The notes: generated by a model not told the origin, from the sequence alone. A stretch of 62,708 nucleotides of DNA from Oerskovia enterophila (GCF_001692445.1 NZ_MAQA01000026.1:1-62708); one strand, 5' to 3'. Counted from the first letter of the stretch, positions 1 to 8,687 are shown. Translations and numbers: made by a program.

Positions 1-520
1 CCATGAGCTGCCAGGCCTCGGCGATCTCGGCCCGCACCGGGCCGAGCGCAGGACGCCGGGAGGCCGCCGTGCGCCGCAGGGCATCCTCCACGAGGGCCAG
101 CCGCTCGGCCCACGAGCCGGCCTCGCCGAGCCGTTCCCGGAGCGCGCGCGAGGCGCGCCCGAGCACGTCGTCGGCGTCCGTGACGATGCCGAGCTCTCCG
201 GCGGGCACCCCGAGCAGCGTGCGGGCAGCGAGCGGGTCGAGCGCGAGCTGGACGCCGGCCTGGTGCGCAGGCTGATGGATGTAGGCGGGAGTGGTGTGCA
301 GGCCGCCGACGAGCGACTCGAAGCGGTGCAGCGGTGCGTCCGCGCCGGGGCCGGTCGCCGTCGGGACCGGCCCGTCGAGGCTGATGACGAGCGTCAGCCA
401 GGGGGAGGGCAGCCCGCGGTGGACCGACGGGGCGTCGTCGGCGATCTCGTAGCCCAGCATCGAACCGACCGCGGACGCCAGGGGACCGGTCGGCGAGGAG
501 CGCACGTAGTGCTGGCTCAT
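1..520 (-). CDS. AraC-family transcriptional regulator, N-terminal part (cut by left edge)
   Basis: About 173 codons are visible from an ATG at 520-518; the 3' end lies outside the window. The visible part reads as the sensor domain of a helix-turn-helix regulator. It has short beta-strand-like stretches, a conserved HQPAHQAGVQ segment near residue 90, then a helical linker ending at EIAEAWQLM, where the first AraC helix normally begins. The DNA-binding half is therefore missing. A TACGGT hexamer lies six bases before the ATG and a GGAGGG between them, so the start could be leaderless or use a ribosome site. The ligand and targets cannot be told from this fragment. Confidence 0.7.
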   Translation of the reverse strand, partial: MSQHYVRSSPTGPLASAVGSMLGYEIADDAPSVHRGLPSPWLTLVISLDGPVPTATGPGADAPLHRFESLVGGLHTTPAYIHQPAHQAGVQLALDPLAARTLLGVPAGELGIVTDADDVLGRASRALRERLGEAGSWAERLALVEDALRRTAASRRPALGPVRAEIAEAWQLM

Positions 521-608
521 CCCTCCACCGTAGGACGTCCCGGAAGGCGGCGCCGCGGTCCGTGCCCCGGCCGGTGGCTGACCGGCCCGGGGTAGGTGAC
601 ATGGCGGT

Positions 609-646
609 GGGCGCCGGCCGCAGGAGGATCCCTGCGACCGGCGCCC
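609..646 (-). terminator. Hairpin downstream of the ScyD-like gene
   Basis: Two 16-base arms (609-624 and 631-646) pair with one mismatch around a 6-base loop. The hairpin lies 17 bases past the stop of the 663-1937 gene and before the AraC gene on the same strand, so it probably separates the two transcripts. There is no U-tract, as is usual in high-GC actinobacteria. Confidence 0.55.
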
Positions 647-662
647 GTCGTGACGGATCGCG

Positions 663-1937
663 CTACCGCCCGCCCTTGAGCGGGATCTTGACGAGCGTCC
701 CGCCCGGGACCGGCTCGGGGGTCGGCGTGGGCGTGGGGCGGTGCCTCGCGGAGTCGGTCGGCGAGAGCATGCTCGTCCCGTCCGGTTCGCCGGGCTCCTC
801 GGGTCCGGTCGGCAGGCCGGCGAGCACGTCCGAGGTCACGTACAGCGCGGACGAGGTCCACTCGAGCGCGCCGGGCATGACGACGTCGGCGAACGGCACG
901 GGGGTCGTGGTGCCCTTGCGGATCACCGAGATGCGGCTCGCGAAGAGCTCGGCCACGTACACGTCGCCGCGCGGCGAGACCGCGAGGTTGGTCGCCGTGA
1001 GCAGGCCGCCCGCGTAGAGGGAGACCTTCCCGCGCTGGCTCACGGTGTAGACCGCTCCGCGGGCTCCGAGCGAGGGGTCCTCGGGCCCGCCGGGCAGGAG
1101 CGAGACGAACAGGCGTCCGTCGGGGCCGCGCTCGACGTCGGTCGGGACCGGCTCGTTGTAGTACGTGTGGCCGATCGTGCACTCGGGCATCCCGGTCGCC
1201 GCGGCGACCTCGGCGGTCACGGCGAGCGGCTGGGCGGGCAGGACCGCGACGGTGCGGACCGTCCCGCGCCGGTCGACCGACCAGATGGCGTTCGCCCCGG
1301 CGTCGGCGACGTAGGTCGTGCCGTCGACCGTCGTGGAGGCGTAGGGGTGCGAGAAGACCTCGCCGGGGTGGCTCGCGCCGCCGGCCTCGGGCGGCACCTG
1401 GGCCGCGCAGTCGGGCGCGAGGTCGCGGAAGCCGTAGATCACGCCGCCGTCGGGGTTGGTGGCCTGCTCGTGCGCGCCGATGTCCGCGACCGTGCGGATC
1501 TTCCCACGCTTGTCGCGCTCCTGGAGGAGCACGCTCGACCCGTCGGGGGTGCCCTCGGTGAACAGGACGCGGCGCCCGTCGGTCGAGACCGCGCTGATCT
1601 CCGAGCCGGGGACGGCGGCCGTGTAGACGTTCTGCTGCCCGCGGCGGTTCACCTCGGTGACGGAGCCGCCGAAGTTCTGCGAGGCGTACGACGAGCCGTC
1701 GTCGCCCACACCCAGCGAGAGCGGGCCGAGGAGCCCGGTCGCGAGGGTCTGCGGGCTGCCGGGGGTCGGCAGGCCGCCTCCGCCTCCGCCGTGGCCGTGC
1801 CGGTCGTCGTGCGCCTGGGCGGGGGTCGCGCCCAGCGCGAGCGCCCCGACGAGGGCGAGCGCGACCCCGATCGTGCCGGTCCGCTGCGGTCCGCGCGTGG
1901 TGCGCGGCCGTCTGATGCTCTTGGTCTTCCTGATCAT
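663..1937 (-). CDS. Secreted ScyD/ScyE-family beta-propeller-like protein
   Basis: 424 residues. The ATG at 1937 is chosen because GAGGAGAG lies just upstream and the product then begins with a clear Sec signal peptide: basic N-terminus to about residue 20, hydrophobic core 22-37, cleavage likely after ATPAQA at 42. The mature protein starts with a Gly/His-rich linker. It continues with NHL/ScyD-type repeats in which short 'G-D-G-x-x-Y/V-A' blades recur (DDGSSYASQNFGG, PRGDVYVAELFA). The family is extracellular; the activity is unknown, and a sugar- or lactone-related propeller enzyme is only one possibility. It is transcribed alone; a CelR-like palindrome lies about 220 bases upstream. Confidence 0.75.
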   Translation of the reverse strand: MIRKTKSIRRPRTTRGPQRTGTIGVALALVGALALGATPAQAHDDRHGHGGGGGGLPTPGSPQTLATGLLGPLSLGVGDDGSSYASQNFGGSVTEVNRRGQQNVYTAAVPGSEISAVSTDGRRVLFTEGTPDGSSVLLQERDKRGKIRTVADIGAHEQATNPDGGVIYGFRDLAPDCAAQVPPEAGGASHPGEVFSHPYASTTVDGTTYVADAGANAIWSVDRRGTVRTVAVLPAQPLAVTAEVAAATGMPECTIGHTYYNEPVPTDVERGPDGRLFVSLLPGGPEDPSLGARGAVYTVSQRGKVSLYAGGLLTATNLAVSPRGDVYVAELFASRISVIRKGTTTPVPFADVVMPGALEWTSSALYVTSDVLAGLPTGPEEPGEPDGTSMLSPTDSARHRPTPTPTPEPVPGGTLVKIPLKGGR

Positions 1938-2159
1938 CGGTTCTCTCCTCGGGCGCGGGACGTCGACGTCGGGCGCCCGTGGTCTGGGCGGCGCTGCGGG
2001 CAGGACCGTCGTCGTGGACGGCCTGGTGAACCCGGCGCTCGCCGGTACGGGAGGTGCGGGTGACGTGCGGTGCGGTGCGCACCGTGGGCACGGGTCTGTC
2101 CGGTGCCGGTGGACGCCGGGGCGTCGTCGCGAGGTCCGGCTCCCCTGCCGGACACACCT

Positions 2160-2173
2160 AGGGAGCGCTCCCA
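2160..2173. promoter_or_regulatory. CelR-like palindromic operator
   Basis: AGGGAGCGCTCCCA contains a perfect 12-base palindrome (2161-2172). It matches 13 of 14 bases of the site bound by the LacI-family cellulase regulator CelR of Thermobifida and relatives. It lies between the divergent ScyD-like gene (start 1937) and the Nif3 gene (start 2225), 38 bases upstream of the Nif3 -10 hexamer. The secreted ScyD-like gene is the more natural target. Regulation is inferred from the sequence alone. Confidence 0.5.
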
Positions 2174-2224
2174 GGAGGATTCGTGACAGCCGTCCGACGG
2201 CGTGCGGCCGATAGCCTGGTGCCC

Positions 2225-3106
2225 GTGACCGCACATCCCACGCTCGCCCACGTCGTCCGGACCCTCGAGGCGCTCTACCCGCCGTCGACCGCGGAGGGGT
2301 GGGACGCCGTCGGGCTCGTGACGGGCGACCCCGCCCAGCAGGTCCGCAAGATCCTCTTCGCGGTGGACCCCGTCGCGACGGTCGCCGACGAGGCGATCGA
2401 GTGGGGCGCGGACCTGATCGTGACCCACCACCCGCTCTTCCTGCGGCCCGTGCACTCGATCGCGGCGACCACGTTCAAGGGCTCGCTCGTGCACCGGCTG
2501 GTGCGGGCCGGGGTCGGGCTGTACGTCGCCCACACCAACGCCGACGCCGCGCCGCGCGGGGTCGCGGACGCGCTCGCGGACGCGATCGGTCTGGTGGACC
2601 GGTCGCCGCTCGTCCCGGCGCCCTCTGCGCCCGACGGCGGCGCGCACCCCGCCGAGACCGGCATCGGTCGCGTAGGGCGCCTCGAGGAGCCGACGACGTT
2701 GCGCGCCTTCGCGCAGCGCGTCGCCACCGCGCTGCCCGCGACCGAGCAGGGCGTGCGCGTCGCGGGCGACCTGGACGCGACCGTGAGCACCGTGGCCGTC
2801 GTCGGAGGCTCGGGCGACTCGCTGTTCGACGCCGTCCGCAGCGCGGGAGCCGACGTGTACGTCACCGCGGACCTGCGCCACCACCCGGCGTCCGAGCTGC
2901 GCGAGCGCGCCGAGTTCGAGGGCGGCGCGGCGGGCGGTCCGTTCCTCGTGGACGTCGCGCACTTCGCGAGCGAGTGGCCCTGGCTGCGCTACGCCGCCGC
3001 CGACCTGACGGAACGGCTTGCAGATGCGGGTACGGTGGAGACCCGCGTGAGCGTCCGACGGACCGACCCCTGGACCGCCCGGATCGGCTCCGCGCCCCGC
3101 GCCTGA
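2225..3106 (+). CDS. Nif3-like dinuclear metal centre protein
   Basis: 293 residues from GTG 2225. TAGCCT at 2212-2217 is followed seven bases later by this GTG, which suggests a leaderless mRNA; GTG 2219 and 2183 are alternatives. The metal ligands of the Nif3/DUF34 family are visible: THHP near 67-70, HTNAD near 103, and DVAHFASEW near 243-251 where the family has D-x-GH-x-x-(T/S)E. The family forms hexameric toroids with two metals per subunit and is often tied to GTP cyclohydrolase-like or nucleotide metabolism, but the cellular role is unsettled. It starts the conserved Nif3/zinc-ribbon/RNase H group (compare Rv2230c, Rv2229c, Rv2228c). Confidence 0.9.
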   Translation: MTAHPTLAHVVRTLEALYPPSTAEGWDAVGLVTGDPAQQVRKILFAVDPVATVADEAIEWGADLIVTHHPLFLRPVHSIAATTFKGSLVHRLVRAGVGLYVAHTNADAAPRGVADALADAIGLVDRSPLVPAPSAPDGGAHPAETGIGRVGRLEEPTTLRAFAQRVATALPATEQGVRVAGDLDATVSTVAVVGGSGDSLFDAVRSAGADVYVTADLRHHPASELRERAEFEGGAAGGPFLVDVAHFASEWPWLRYAAADLTERLADAGTVETRVSVRRTDPWTARIGSAPRA

Positions 3107-3144
3107 GACGGCGCCCCACAACTGCATCGAAAGGAACGCACCCT

Positions 3145-3879
3145 GTGACCACTGCACCCCCCGAGGACCAGCGACGACTGCTGGAGGTCCAGGCGCTCGA
3201 CACCCGCCTGCAGCAGCTCGCGCACAAGCGCACCACGCTGCCCTCGATCGCCCGCATCGCGGAGCTCGACGCGCAGATCTCCGACCTGAGCACCTCGCTC
3301 GTCGCCTCCCGCACGGCTGTGAGCGACCTCAAGCGCGAGCTCACCAAGGCAGAGGGTGACGTGGAGCAGGTCCGCACGCGTGCCGCCCGCGACCAGACCC
3401 GCCTCGACTCGGGCCAGGTCGGCGCCAAGGACGCCCAGGCGCTCGTGGGGGAGCTCGCCTCGCTCGCCCGCCGCCAGGAGGTCCTCGAGGAGGTCGAGCT
3501 CGGTGTCATGGAGCGTCTCGAGGCGCACGAGGACGCGCTCGCCAAGCTCGACGCCGCGAACGACGAGCTGCTCGCCGCGAAGGCCGCCGTCGTGGTCGAG
3601 CGCGACGCCGAGCTCGCGCAGATCGACGCCGAGGTCGCGACCGTGACCGCCGCGCGCGCCCAGGCCGTCGAGGGGCTCGACACCGGGCTCGTCACGCTCT
3701 ACGACCGGCTCCGCGCACAGCTCGGTGGCCTGGGGGCTGCCGTGCTCAGCGGTCGCCGCTGCGAGGGGTGCCGCCTCGAGCTCAACCCGTCCGACGTCGA
3801 GATCATCAAGGCCAAGAGCCCCGACCAGGTCGCGCGCTGCGAGGAGTGCTCGCGCATCCTGGTGCGCCTCGACGCCTGA
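3145..3879 (+). CDS. C4-type zinc-ribbon coiled-coil protein
   Basis: 244 residues from GTG 3145, preceded by AAAGGAACG. Residues about 10-185 are a long charged coiled coil of heptads rich in Ala, Leu, Glu, Asp and Arg. The C-terminus is the zinc ribbon, with CEGC and CEEC about 24 residues apart. This is the layout of the actinobacterial DUF164/zf-RING_7 family (Rv2229c). It lies 38 bases after the Nif3 gene and is presumably cotranscribed. The role is thought to be nucleic-acid related because of its constant neighbours Nif3 and RNase H, but it has not been defined. Here the usual next gene, RNase H/phosphatase, has been displaced 2.4 kb downstream. Confidence 0.9.
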   Translation: MTTAPPEDQRRLLEVQALDTRLQQLAHKRTTLPSIARIAELDAQISDLSTSLVASRTAVSDLKRELTKAEGDVEQVRTRAARDQTRLDSGQVGAKDAQALVGELASLARRQEVLEEVELGVMERLEAHEDALAKLDAANDELLAAKAAVVVERDAELAQIDAEVATVTAARAQAVEGLDTGLVTLYDRLRAQLGGLGAAVLSGRRCEGCRLELNPSDVEIIKAKSPDQVARCEECSRILVRLDA

Positions 3880-4063
3880 GGGGCTGCTGATACTGCTGGG
3901 ACTGTCCGCTAGCTGGAGCTGACGGGACCTGCCGGTGCTGCCGGTTCTGCTCATGGGACCTGCTGGTTCTGCTGGCCGGGCCTGCGGGCCGGTCTTGCGG
4001 TCGGAACGGTCGACACGACCCCGTCCATTGTGGGGCGGGGTCGTGCTGTGTCCGGGGGGTCTG

Positions 4064-4320
4064 GTGCCGAGCACGAGGTTGCGGTCGTTCTGACGGAATT
4101 CACGACCGCAACCTCGTGCTCGTATGCGCGCAACGTCGTGTTCGGTGGGTTGACGTCGCCCGTGGTGCTCGCTCGTCTGCCGGGTGAGCGGCGTGCGACG
4201 TCTGTGGCCGGCCTCGTGGAGCGGTCCGTCTCGTGGTGCCGAACATGCGGTTGGCGTCGTGATTCGGGCTGAGCGCGACGGCAAACGCATGCTCGGAGAA
4301 CGTCAACCGCATGGTCGCGG
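4064..4320. repeat. Inverted-repeat element cluster
   Basis: The 659-base gap 3880-4538 holds no convincing gene but has strong inverted repeats. Arms 4068-4088 and 4102-4122 are a perfect 21-bp stem with a 13-base loop. A further degenerate arm lies at 4129-4145 (15 of 17 matches to the stem sequence). Related degenerate units follow at 4235-4260, around 4280-4297 and around 4300-4317. The 30 bases from 4064 recur exactly at 7579-7608. The motif begins GTGCCGA(G/A)CA. This looks like a family-specific REP-like or non-autonomous mobile repeat; no transposase is nearby. Confidence 0.7.
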
Positions 4321-4538
4321 TGAGGGGGGCGTGCGGGATGGGCGGGCGGTGGCCTCGGGGCAGTTGCGGCCGCCCGGCGGTGGCAGCCGATCGTCGGGGT
4401 CGGTGCTGCCCGAGGTCGTGAAGCCTAGTTGTCCACAGCCTGGGACGGGGGGTGGTGGTGCGGCGGTTTGACCCGTTAGGTTCCTGGGGAGGTAGGGGGC
4501 GGTGTGGCCCTGTGCCGGTACCTACCGAGGGGGCAGGG

Positions 4539-5222
4539 ATGGGTTCGCAGGGGTTGCACAGGGCTGCCGCGCATGCGCGCAGAGGCGTGTCGGGCGCTGG
4601 GCGTCGACACGAGCGCGGTGATTGGGGGCGGTCGTGGTCGTTGGGCGCGGTGGCGCTGGTGGTCGGGATCGGCGTGGTCCTGGGCGGCTGCTCGACGCCT
4701 GCGCCGGAGGTGGAGAAGACACCGTCGGTCGTGAGCGAGGCTCCGAGCCCCACGTCCACGCCGACGCCTGTTCCGACCGGCCCGGTCAAGCCCGAGCGAC
4801 CGGCGGACATGGACCGCACCGACGAGGTGGGGGCGGCGGCTGCGGCGACCTACTTCCTGGAGCTCTACCCGTACGTGATGGCGACGGGTGACCTTGAGGA
4901 GTGGGAGCGGGTCTCCCTTGTTGACCTCTGTGAGTTCTGCGTCAAGGTTTCTGCGGACGTAGCGTCCCAGCAGGCTGCCGGAACGACCTACAGCGGTGGA
5001 GATGTCGAAGTTGACGTGACGAAGACCTATCCCCTTGACACTCTGCTCGGCGCATATCCAGTTGATGTCGTGCTCAGCCAGGATGCGTCCGTCATTGCTA
5101 GCGAAGATGGAACTGTGATCGAGAGCAGCGAGTCAGTATCGGGTCCGCTTCGTGTCGAGGTCATGTACGACGGTGATGCATGGCTCTTGCTGGAGGTCTC
5201 GACCAACATGCCAACATCATGA
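4539..5222 (+). CDS. DUF6318-type lipoprotein
   Basis: 227 residues; the ATG at 4539 follows GAGGGGGCAGGG. A basic N-terminus (about 32 residues) leads into a hydrophobic segment ending in the lipobox LGGC, so the protein should be lipidated and face outward. A Pro/Thr/Ser spacer (PSPTSTPTPVPTGP) connects to a folded domain with the motif DLCEFC, typical of DUF6318. The last four bases overlap the start of the PKD gene (ATGA), so the two are translationally coupled. GC falls to about 53% in 4981-5040, well below the surroundings, which suggests recent acquisition or recombination within the gene. Function unknown. Confidence 0.75.
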   Translation: MGSQGLHRAAAHARRGVSGAGRRHERGDWGRSWSLGAVALVVGIGVVLGGCSTPAPEVEKTPSVVSEAPSPTSTPTPVPTGPVKPERPADMDRTDEVGAAAAATYFLELYPYVMATGDLEEWERVSLVDLCEFCVKVSADVASQQAAGTTYSGGDVEVDVTKTYPLDTLLGAYPVDVVLSQDASVIASEDGTVIESSESVSGPLRVEVMYDGDAWLLLEVSTNMPTS

Positions 5223-6094
5223 AGACAGCGGTATTTGCGTTGACGATAGGAGTAACCTCGCTCGCCTTTGGGACGGCACTTCCAGCTGGCAAAGACATCT
5301 TCGGGAACGCCGAGGGCAATGTTGTCGATGTCGTCGCCACCGACGTCTCCGCAGACGGCTCCGCCCATCGTCCGAAGAACTCCGACGGAACCCCCGCGTC
5401 CTCCGAGTACCGGCGGATGCCCGCCGCGTTGTGCCACAACGCGGACCTCACCACGACCAAGGGCCAGATCGGGTCCTGTGCCGACGGTGAGGTCGAGGGA
5501 GAGTTCCAGGTCTCGTGTCCCGAGGGTGAGATCGCCCTGGAACCCGTCTTCGTGCAGACCTGGACGAACAACCCGGACGGAACCATCAGTGGTCTGACCG
5601 GCTGGACCCTGCTCAACGACGGCGACTGCCTGACCGCGGTCGACCTCGCACCGTTGGCCGAGGTCGAGTTCCAACGCCTGACGATCGCCCCGTCGCCGCT
5701 CACGGTCCAGCCGCCGGACGGCTGGACGCTGGTCAACATCGAGACCATCACCTACACCACCCCCACCCCGCAGACGTTCGCCACGACGCTGCTCGGCATC
5801 CCGGTCACGATCGAGGCCACGCCCGCGACGTACACCTGGGACTACGACGACGGCACCACCCCGACCCACACCACCGACCCCGGCGCCCCCTATCCCCACC
5901 AGAGCGTGTTCCACACCTACAGGGACGAGGGCACCGCCATCATCAGCCTCGACACCACCTGGGAAGGACGCTTCCAGATCACCGGTACCTCGAGCTGGAC
6001 CCCCATCACGGGTACCGCGCACACGACCGCCACCGCCCCACCCCTGACCATCTACGAGGCACGCTCGCGCCTGGTCACCGACCCCCTCGACTGA
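5219..6094 (+). CDS. Secreted PKD-domain protein, partner of the DUF6318 lipoprotein
   Basis: 291 residues from the ATG that overlaps the previous stop codon. Residues 1 to about 20 (MKTAVFALTIGVTSLAFGTA) form a signal peptide. An N-terminal domain of about 100 residues has three cysteines (CHN, GSCADG, SCPEGE). The C-terminal half contains a PKD-like immunoglobulin fold with WDYDDG and VFHTYRDEG, the usual PKD signatures, and ends in a conserved-looking IYEARSRLV tail. The coupling suggests the two products act together at the cell surface, perhaps by the lipoprotein holding the PKD protein. That is inference; I know of no assigned function. GC is low (about 55%) across 5221-5280 and rises afterwards. 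Confidence 0.75.
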   Translation: MKTAVFALTIGVTSLAFGTALPAGKDIFGNAEGNVVDVVATDVSADGSAHRPKNSDGTPASSEYRRMPAALCHNADLTTTKGQIGSCADGEVEGEFQVSCPEGEIALEPVFVQTWTNNPDGTISGLTGWTLLNDGDCLTAVDLAPLAEVEFQRLTIAPSPLTVQPPDGWTLVNIETITYTTPTPQTFATTLLGIPVTIEATPATYTWDYDDGTTPTHTTDPGAPYPHQSVFHTYRDEGTAIISLDTTWEGRFQITGTSSWTPITGTAHTTATAPPLTIYEARSRLVTDPLD

Positions 6095-6310
6095 CCTCGA
6101 CGAGACACGCCCGCATCGCCCCTGTTCGACGCCACGACCAGCACCAGGAACACTGAGGTGGCCGGGCGGCGCACCTTGGCATGGGTACACGGTCGGGCTA
6201 CGGCTCCGGGCGCGTGAAGCCCGGGCCATCGCCGACAGAGGCACCCGAGCACGCAGAAGCGGCCGAGCAAGCAGGCGCCGGATGGACGAGGCGAGACGTG
6301 GAGGAACAGC

Positions 6311-7549
6311 ATGGGTAGGTCGTTGATCGTCGAGGCCGACGGCGGGTCGCGCGGGAACCCCGGACCCGCGGGCTACGGCGCGCTCGTCCGGGACGCCACG
6401 ACGGGAACAGTACTGGCCGAGCGTGCGCGCTACCTCGGCGTCGTCTCGAACAACGTCGCCGAGTACTCGGGACTCGTCGCGGGTCTCGAGGCAGCGCGGG
6501 GCATCGACCCCGATGCCCGCGTGCTCGTGCGCATGGACTCCAAGCTCGTCGTCGAGCAGATGTCGGGCCGCTGGAAGATCAAGCACGACGACATGCGACG
6601 CCTCGCTGCCGAGGCCGCACTCGTCCTCCCGCCGTCCCAGGTCTCGTACGAGTGGGTGCCGCGCGCCGACAACTCCGCAGCCGACAAGCTTGCCAACGAG
6701 GCCATGGACACGGGCGGCCAGATCGCGCGTGACTACCCGGACGCCACCGTGGGCGACGCGCACGACGACCAGAGCAGCGAGGACCAGGGAGGACGCGCCG
6801 AAGAGACCTCGGGTGCGGTCGACAGCGTCGACCGTCCGGCCACCGACGATGCCGCGGCGTTCGACACCCCGTCGCGCCCCTCCGGCGCCCGCGCACGGTT
6901 CGACGGCGCCGAGCCGCTCACCGTCGTCCTGGTCCGCCACGGTCAGACCCCGCTCACGGTCGCCGGCGCCTACTCGGGCTCCTCGGTCCCGGGCCCGTCG
7001 CTGACCGCGCGGGGACGGGTGCAGGCCGCGCAGGCGGCCGACCTGGTCTACCGCATCGGTCGCGACCGCTGGACCGACCTGCCCCGACCGACAGCGATCG
7101 TCGCCTCGCCCATGGTGCGTGCGCAGGAGACCGCGCGGGCCGTCGGGCGCCGTCTCGGGTTGCACGTCGGGTCCGACGACCGCTTCGCCGAGGTCCACTT
7201 CGGTGAGTGGGAGGGACTGACCGCCCCGCAGATCGCCGAGCGGTGGGACGGGCATCCGGAGAGGTGGCTCACGTCGGGCACCGAGGTCGCGCCGGGCGGG
7301 GAGTCCATGGCGGACGTCGGCGACCGGGTCTGGGCCGGCCTGCAGGACCTGCTGGCCCGCGGCACGGGCCGGACCGTGGTCGTGGTGGGGCATGCGGTGC
7401 AGGTGCGTGCCGCGGTCGGCCGCGCGATCGAGGCGCCGCCCTCGCGGTGGGCCGGCTTCCGGGTGCCGCCGGGATCGGTCAGCATCCTGCGGCTGTGGGC
7501 CGACGGCGCGACCGAGCTGACCGTGGTCGGGTGCCCGAGCGAGCCCTAG
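6311..7549 (+). CDS. Bifunctional RNase H / acid phosphatase
   Basis: 412 residues; the ATG at 6311 follows GGAGGAAC. The N-terminal 140 residues are a type I RNase H domain: DGGSRGNPGP with the first Asp near residue 10, NNVAEYSGL with the catalytic Glu, and RMDSKLVVEQ with the next Asp. After an acidic linker (about 145-195) comes a histidine-phosphatase domain with VLVRHGQT and VVGHAVQVR, which carry the phospho-accepting and second catalytic His. The same fusion is known as Rv2228c, which hydrolyses RNA in RNA/DNA hybrids and has acid (alpha-ribazole type) phosphatase activity. It normally sits next to the zinc-ribbon gene; here the lipoprotein/PKD pair lies between. Confidence 0.93.
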   Translation: MGRSLIVEADGGSRGNPGPAGYGALVRDATTGTVLAERARYLGVVSNNVAEYSGLVAGLEAARGIDPDARVLVRMDSKLVVEQMSGRWKIKHDDMRRLAAEAALVLPPSQVSYEWVPRADNSAADKLANEAMDTGGQIARDYPDATVGDAHDDQSSEDQGGRAEETSGAVDSVDRPATDDAAAFDTPSRPSGARARFDGAEPLTVVLVRHGQTPLTVAGAYSGSSVPGPSLTARGRVQAAQAADLVYRIGRDRWTDLPRPTAIVASPMVRAQETARAVGRRLGLHVGSDDRFAEVHFGEWEGLTAPQIAERWDGHPERWLTSGTEVAPGGESMADVGDRVWAGLQDLLARGTGRTVVVVGHAVQVRAAVGRAIEAPPSRWAGFRVPPGSVSILRLWADGATELTVVGCPSEP

Positions 7550-7577
7550 GCCGTCCCGCGGCGCCCCGCCCCCGCAC

Positions 7578-7662
7578 GGTGCCGAGCACGAGGTTGCGGT
7601 CGTTCTGAGGTCCTCAGCGTTCTCAACCTCGTGCTCGACCGCGCGGAACCTCGTTCTCGGCA
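7578..7662. repeat. Second copy of the inverted-repeat element
   Basis: The first 31 bases match 4063-4093 exactly. The arm 7583-7596 pairs perfectly with 7624-7637. The outer arm 7578-7599 also pairs with about 7641-7662 with two mismatches, giving a nested double hairpin. It lies 28 bases past the RNase H gene and before the convergent yaaA, so it may also end transcription. With the 4064-4320 cluster it brackets the lipoprotein, PKD and RNase H genes. Confidence 0.7.
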
Positions 7663-7813
7663 CCCGCACGCCTCGAACACCCGGAATCGGCAAACAGTCG
7701 GTGAGGGAAGCGGCGACTTGATGGTTCGTGTCCGCCGATCCACGTCGACCACACGTCGACTCCTCGTCGGCGACCGTTCGCGTGCCGCAGGGCAGCTCGC
7801 GCCGCAGAACGGC

Positions 7814-8587
7814 TCAGGAGACGACGAGCTCCAGCGTCGAGGCGCCGCGCGCCCCAGGAAGCAGGGTCGCGTCGAGCAGCTCCGACCCGACCAGCTCGTA
7901 CGCGGCCTTGAGCAGCTCCTCGCCCGAGTGCACGGGCTCGGTGCGGGTCAGCAGGTGCCCCGTGAGGACGCCGCGCGTGTGCTTGGCGTTGTGCGAGACG
8001 ACGCTGCGCCGGCCGTCGAGCTCGCGCAGGACCCGGACGGCGACGTGCTCGGCGTCCGCGGGCACCTTCCACGCGGCCGCGTACGGCGCCGACCGGCAGT
8101 CGATCACGACGTCTCCCGCAGCCCGCGCGTCGAGCGCCGCGGCGAGGTGTGGGCGCCAGGTCGGAGCCAGCGCGCCGAGGGGGGGAAGCCTGGTCCCCAT
8201 CGACAACCGGTAGGCGGGGATGCGGTCGGCGGGGGAGACCGCGCCCCACAGTGCCGAGACGATCCGTACCGACTCCTCGGCCCGCGCCGCCGCGGCGGGT
8301 GGCAGGTCGGCCAGGCCGGCCGCTGCGTACAGGACGCCGCTGTACACCTGTGCGGCCGGAGCCGCGGGCGCGGTGGGCAGCGACACGTTGCGCGCGACCT
8401 CGTCGGCCAGCCCGCTGCTCACGCCCAGCACGTCGAGCGCGTCGCGCCGCCTGCTCGCGGCGACGAGCGCGCGGAGCACGGCCTTGCGGTGCCGGGTGAG
8501 CGACGGCGAGCTGAGGGCCGAGAGATCGACGGGAGCTCCGTCGTCGGGCACGGACTTTCCCTCGGAGGGCGGCAGGAGCAGAAGCAC
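7814..8587 (-). CDS. yaaA: Peroxide stress protein YaaA (DUF328)
   Basis: 257 residues from GTG 8587. TAGAGT (8594-8599) lies six bases upstream, so the mRNA is probably leaderless. The start LLLPPSEGKS is the family signature. Further on come SGVLYAAAGL, a conserved 'R-x-S-x-x-x-G' stretch (YRLSMGTRLPPLG), VIDCRSAPYAAAW and HNAKHTRG. In E. coli YaaA lowers free iron during H2O2 stress and binds DNA. The length is normal for the family. It is monocistronic and convergent with the RNase H gene. Confidence 0.9.
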   Translation of the reverse strand: MLLLLPPSEGKSVPDDGAPVDLSALSSPSLTRHRKAVLRALVAASRRRDALDVLGVSSGLADEVARNVSLPTAPAAPAAQVYSGVLYAAAGLADLPPAAAARAEESVRIVSALWGAVSPADRIPAYRLSMGTRLPPLGALAPTWRPHLAAALDARAAGDVVIDCRSAPYAAAWKVPADAEHVAVRVLRELDGRRSVVSHNAKHTRGVLTGHLLTRTEPVHSGEELLKAAYELVGSELLDATLLPGARGASTLELVVS

Positions 8588-8687
8588 ACCGCCACTCTAG
8601 GGCGGCCGCGCACGGCCACCGACCGCGGCGGGGCGTGGCGATGGTCACCCGTGGCGGACCGCTCGCCCCGGCACTAGGTTGTGCCGC

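Noticed and set aside
5027-7693. An 888-codon minus-strand frame across the lipoprotein, PKD and RNase H genes
   Set aside because: Shadow of three well-supported forward genes and low-complexity in translation.
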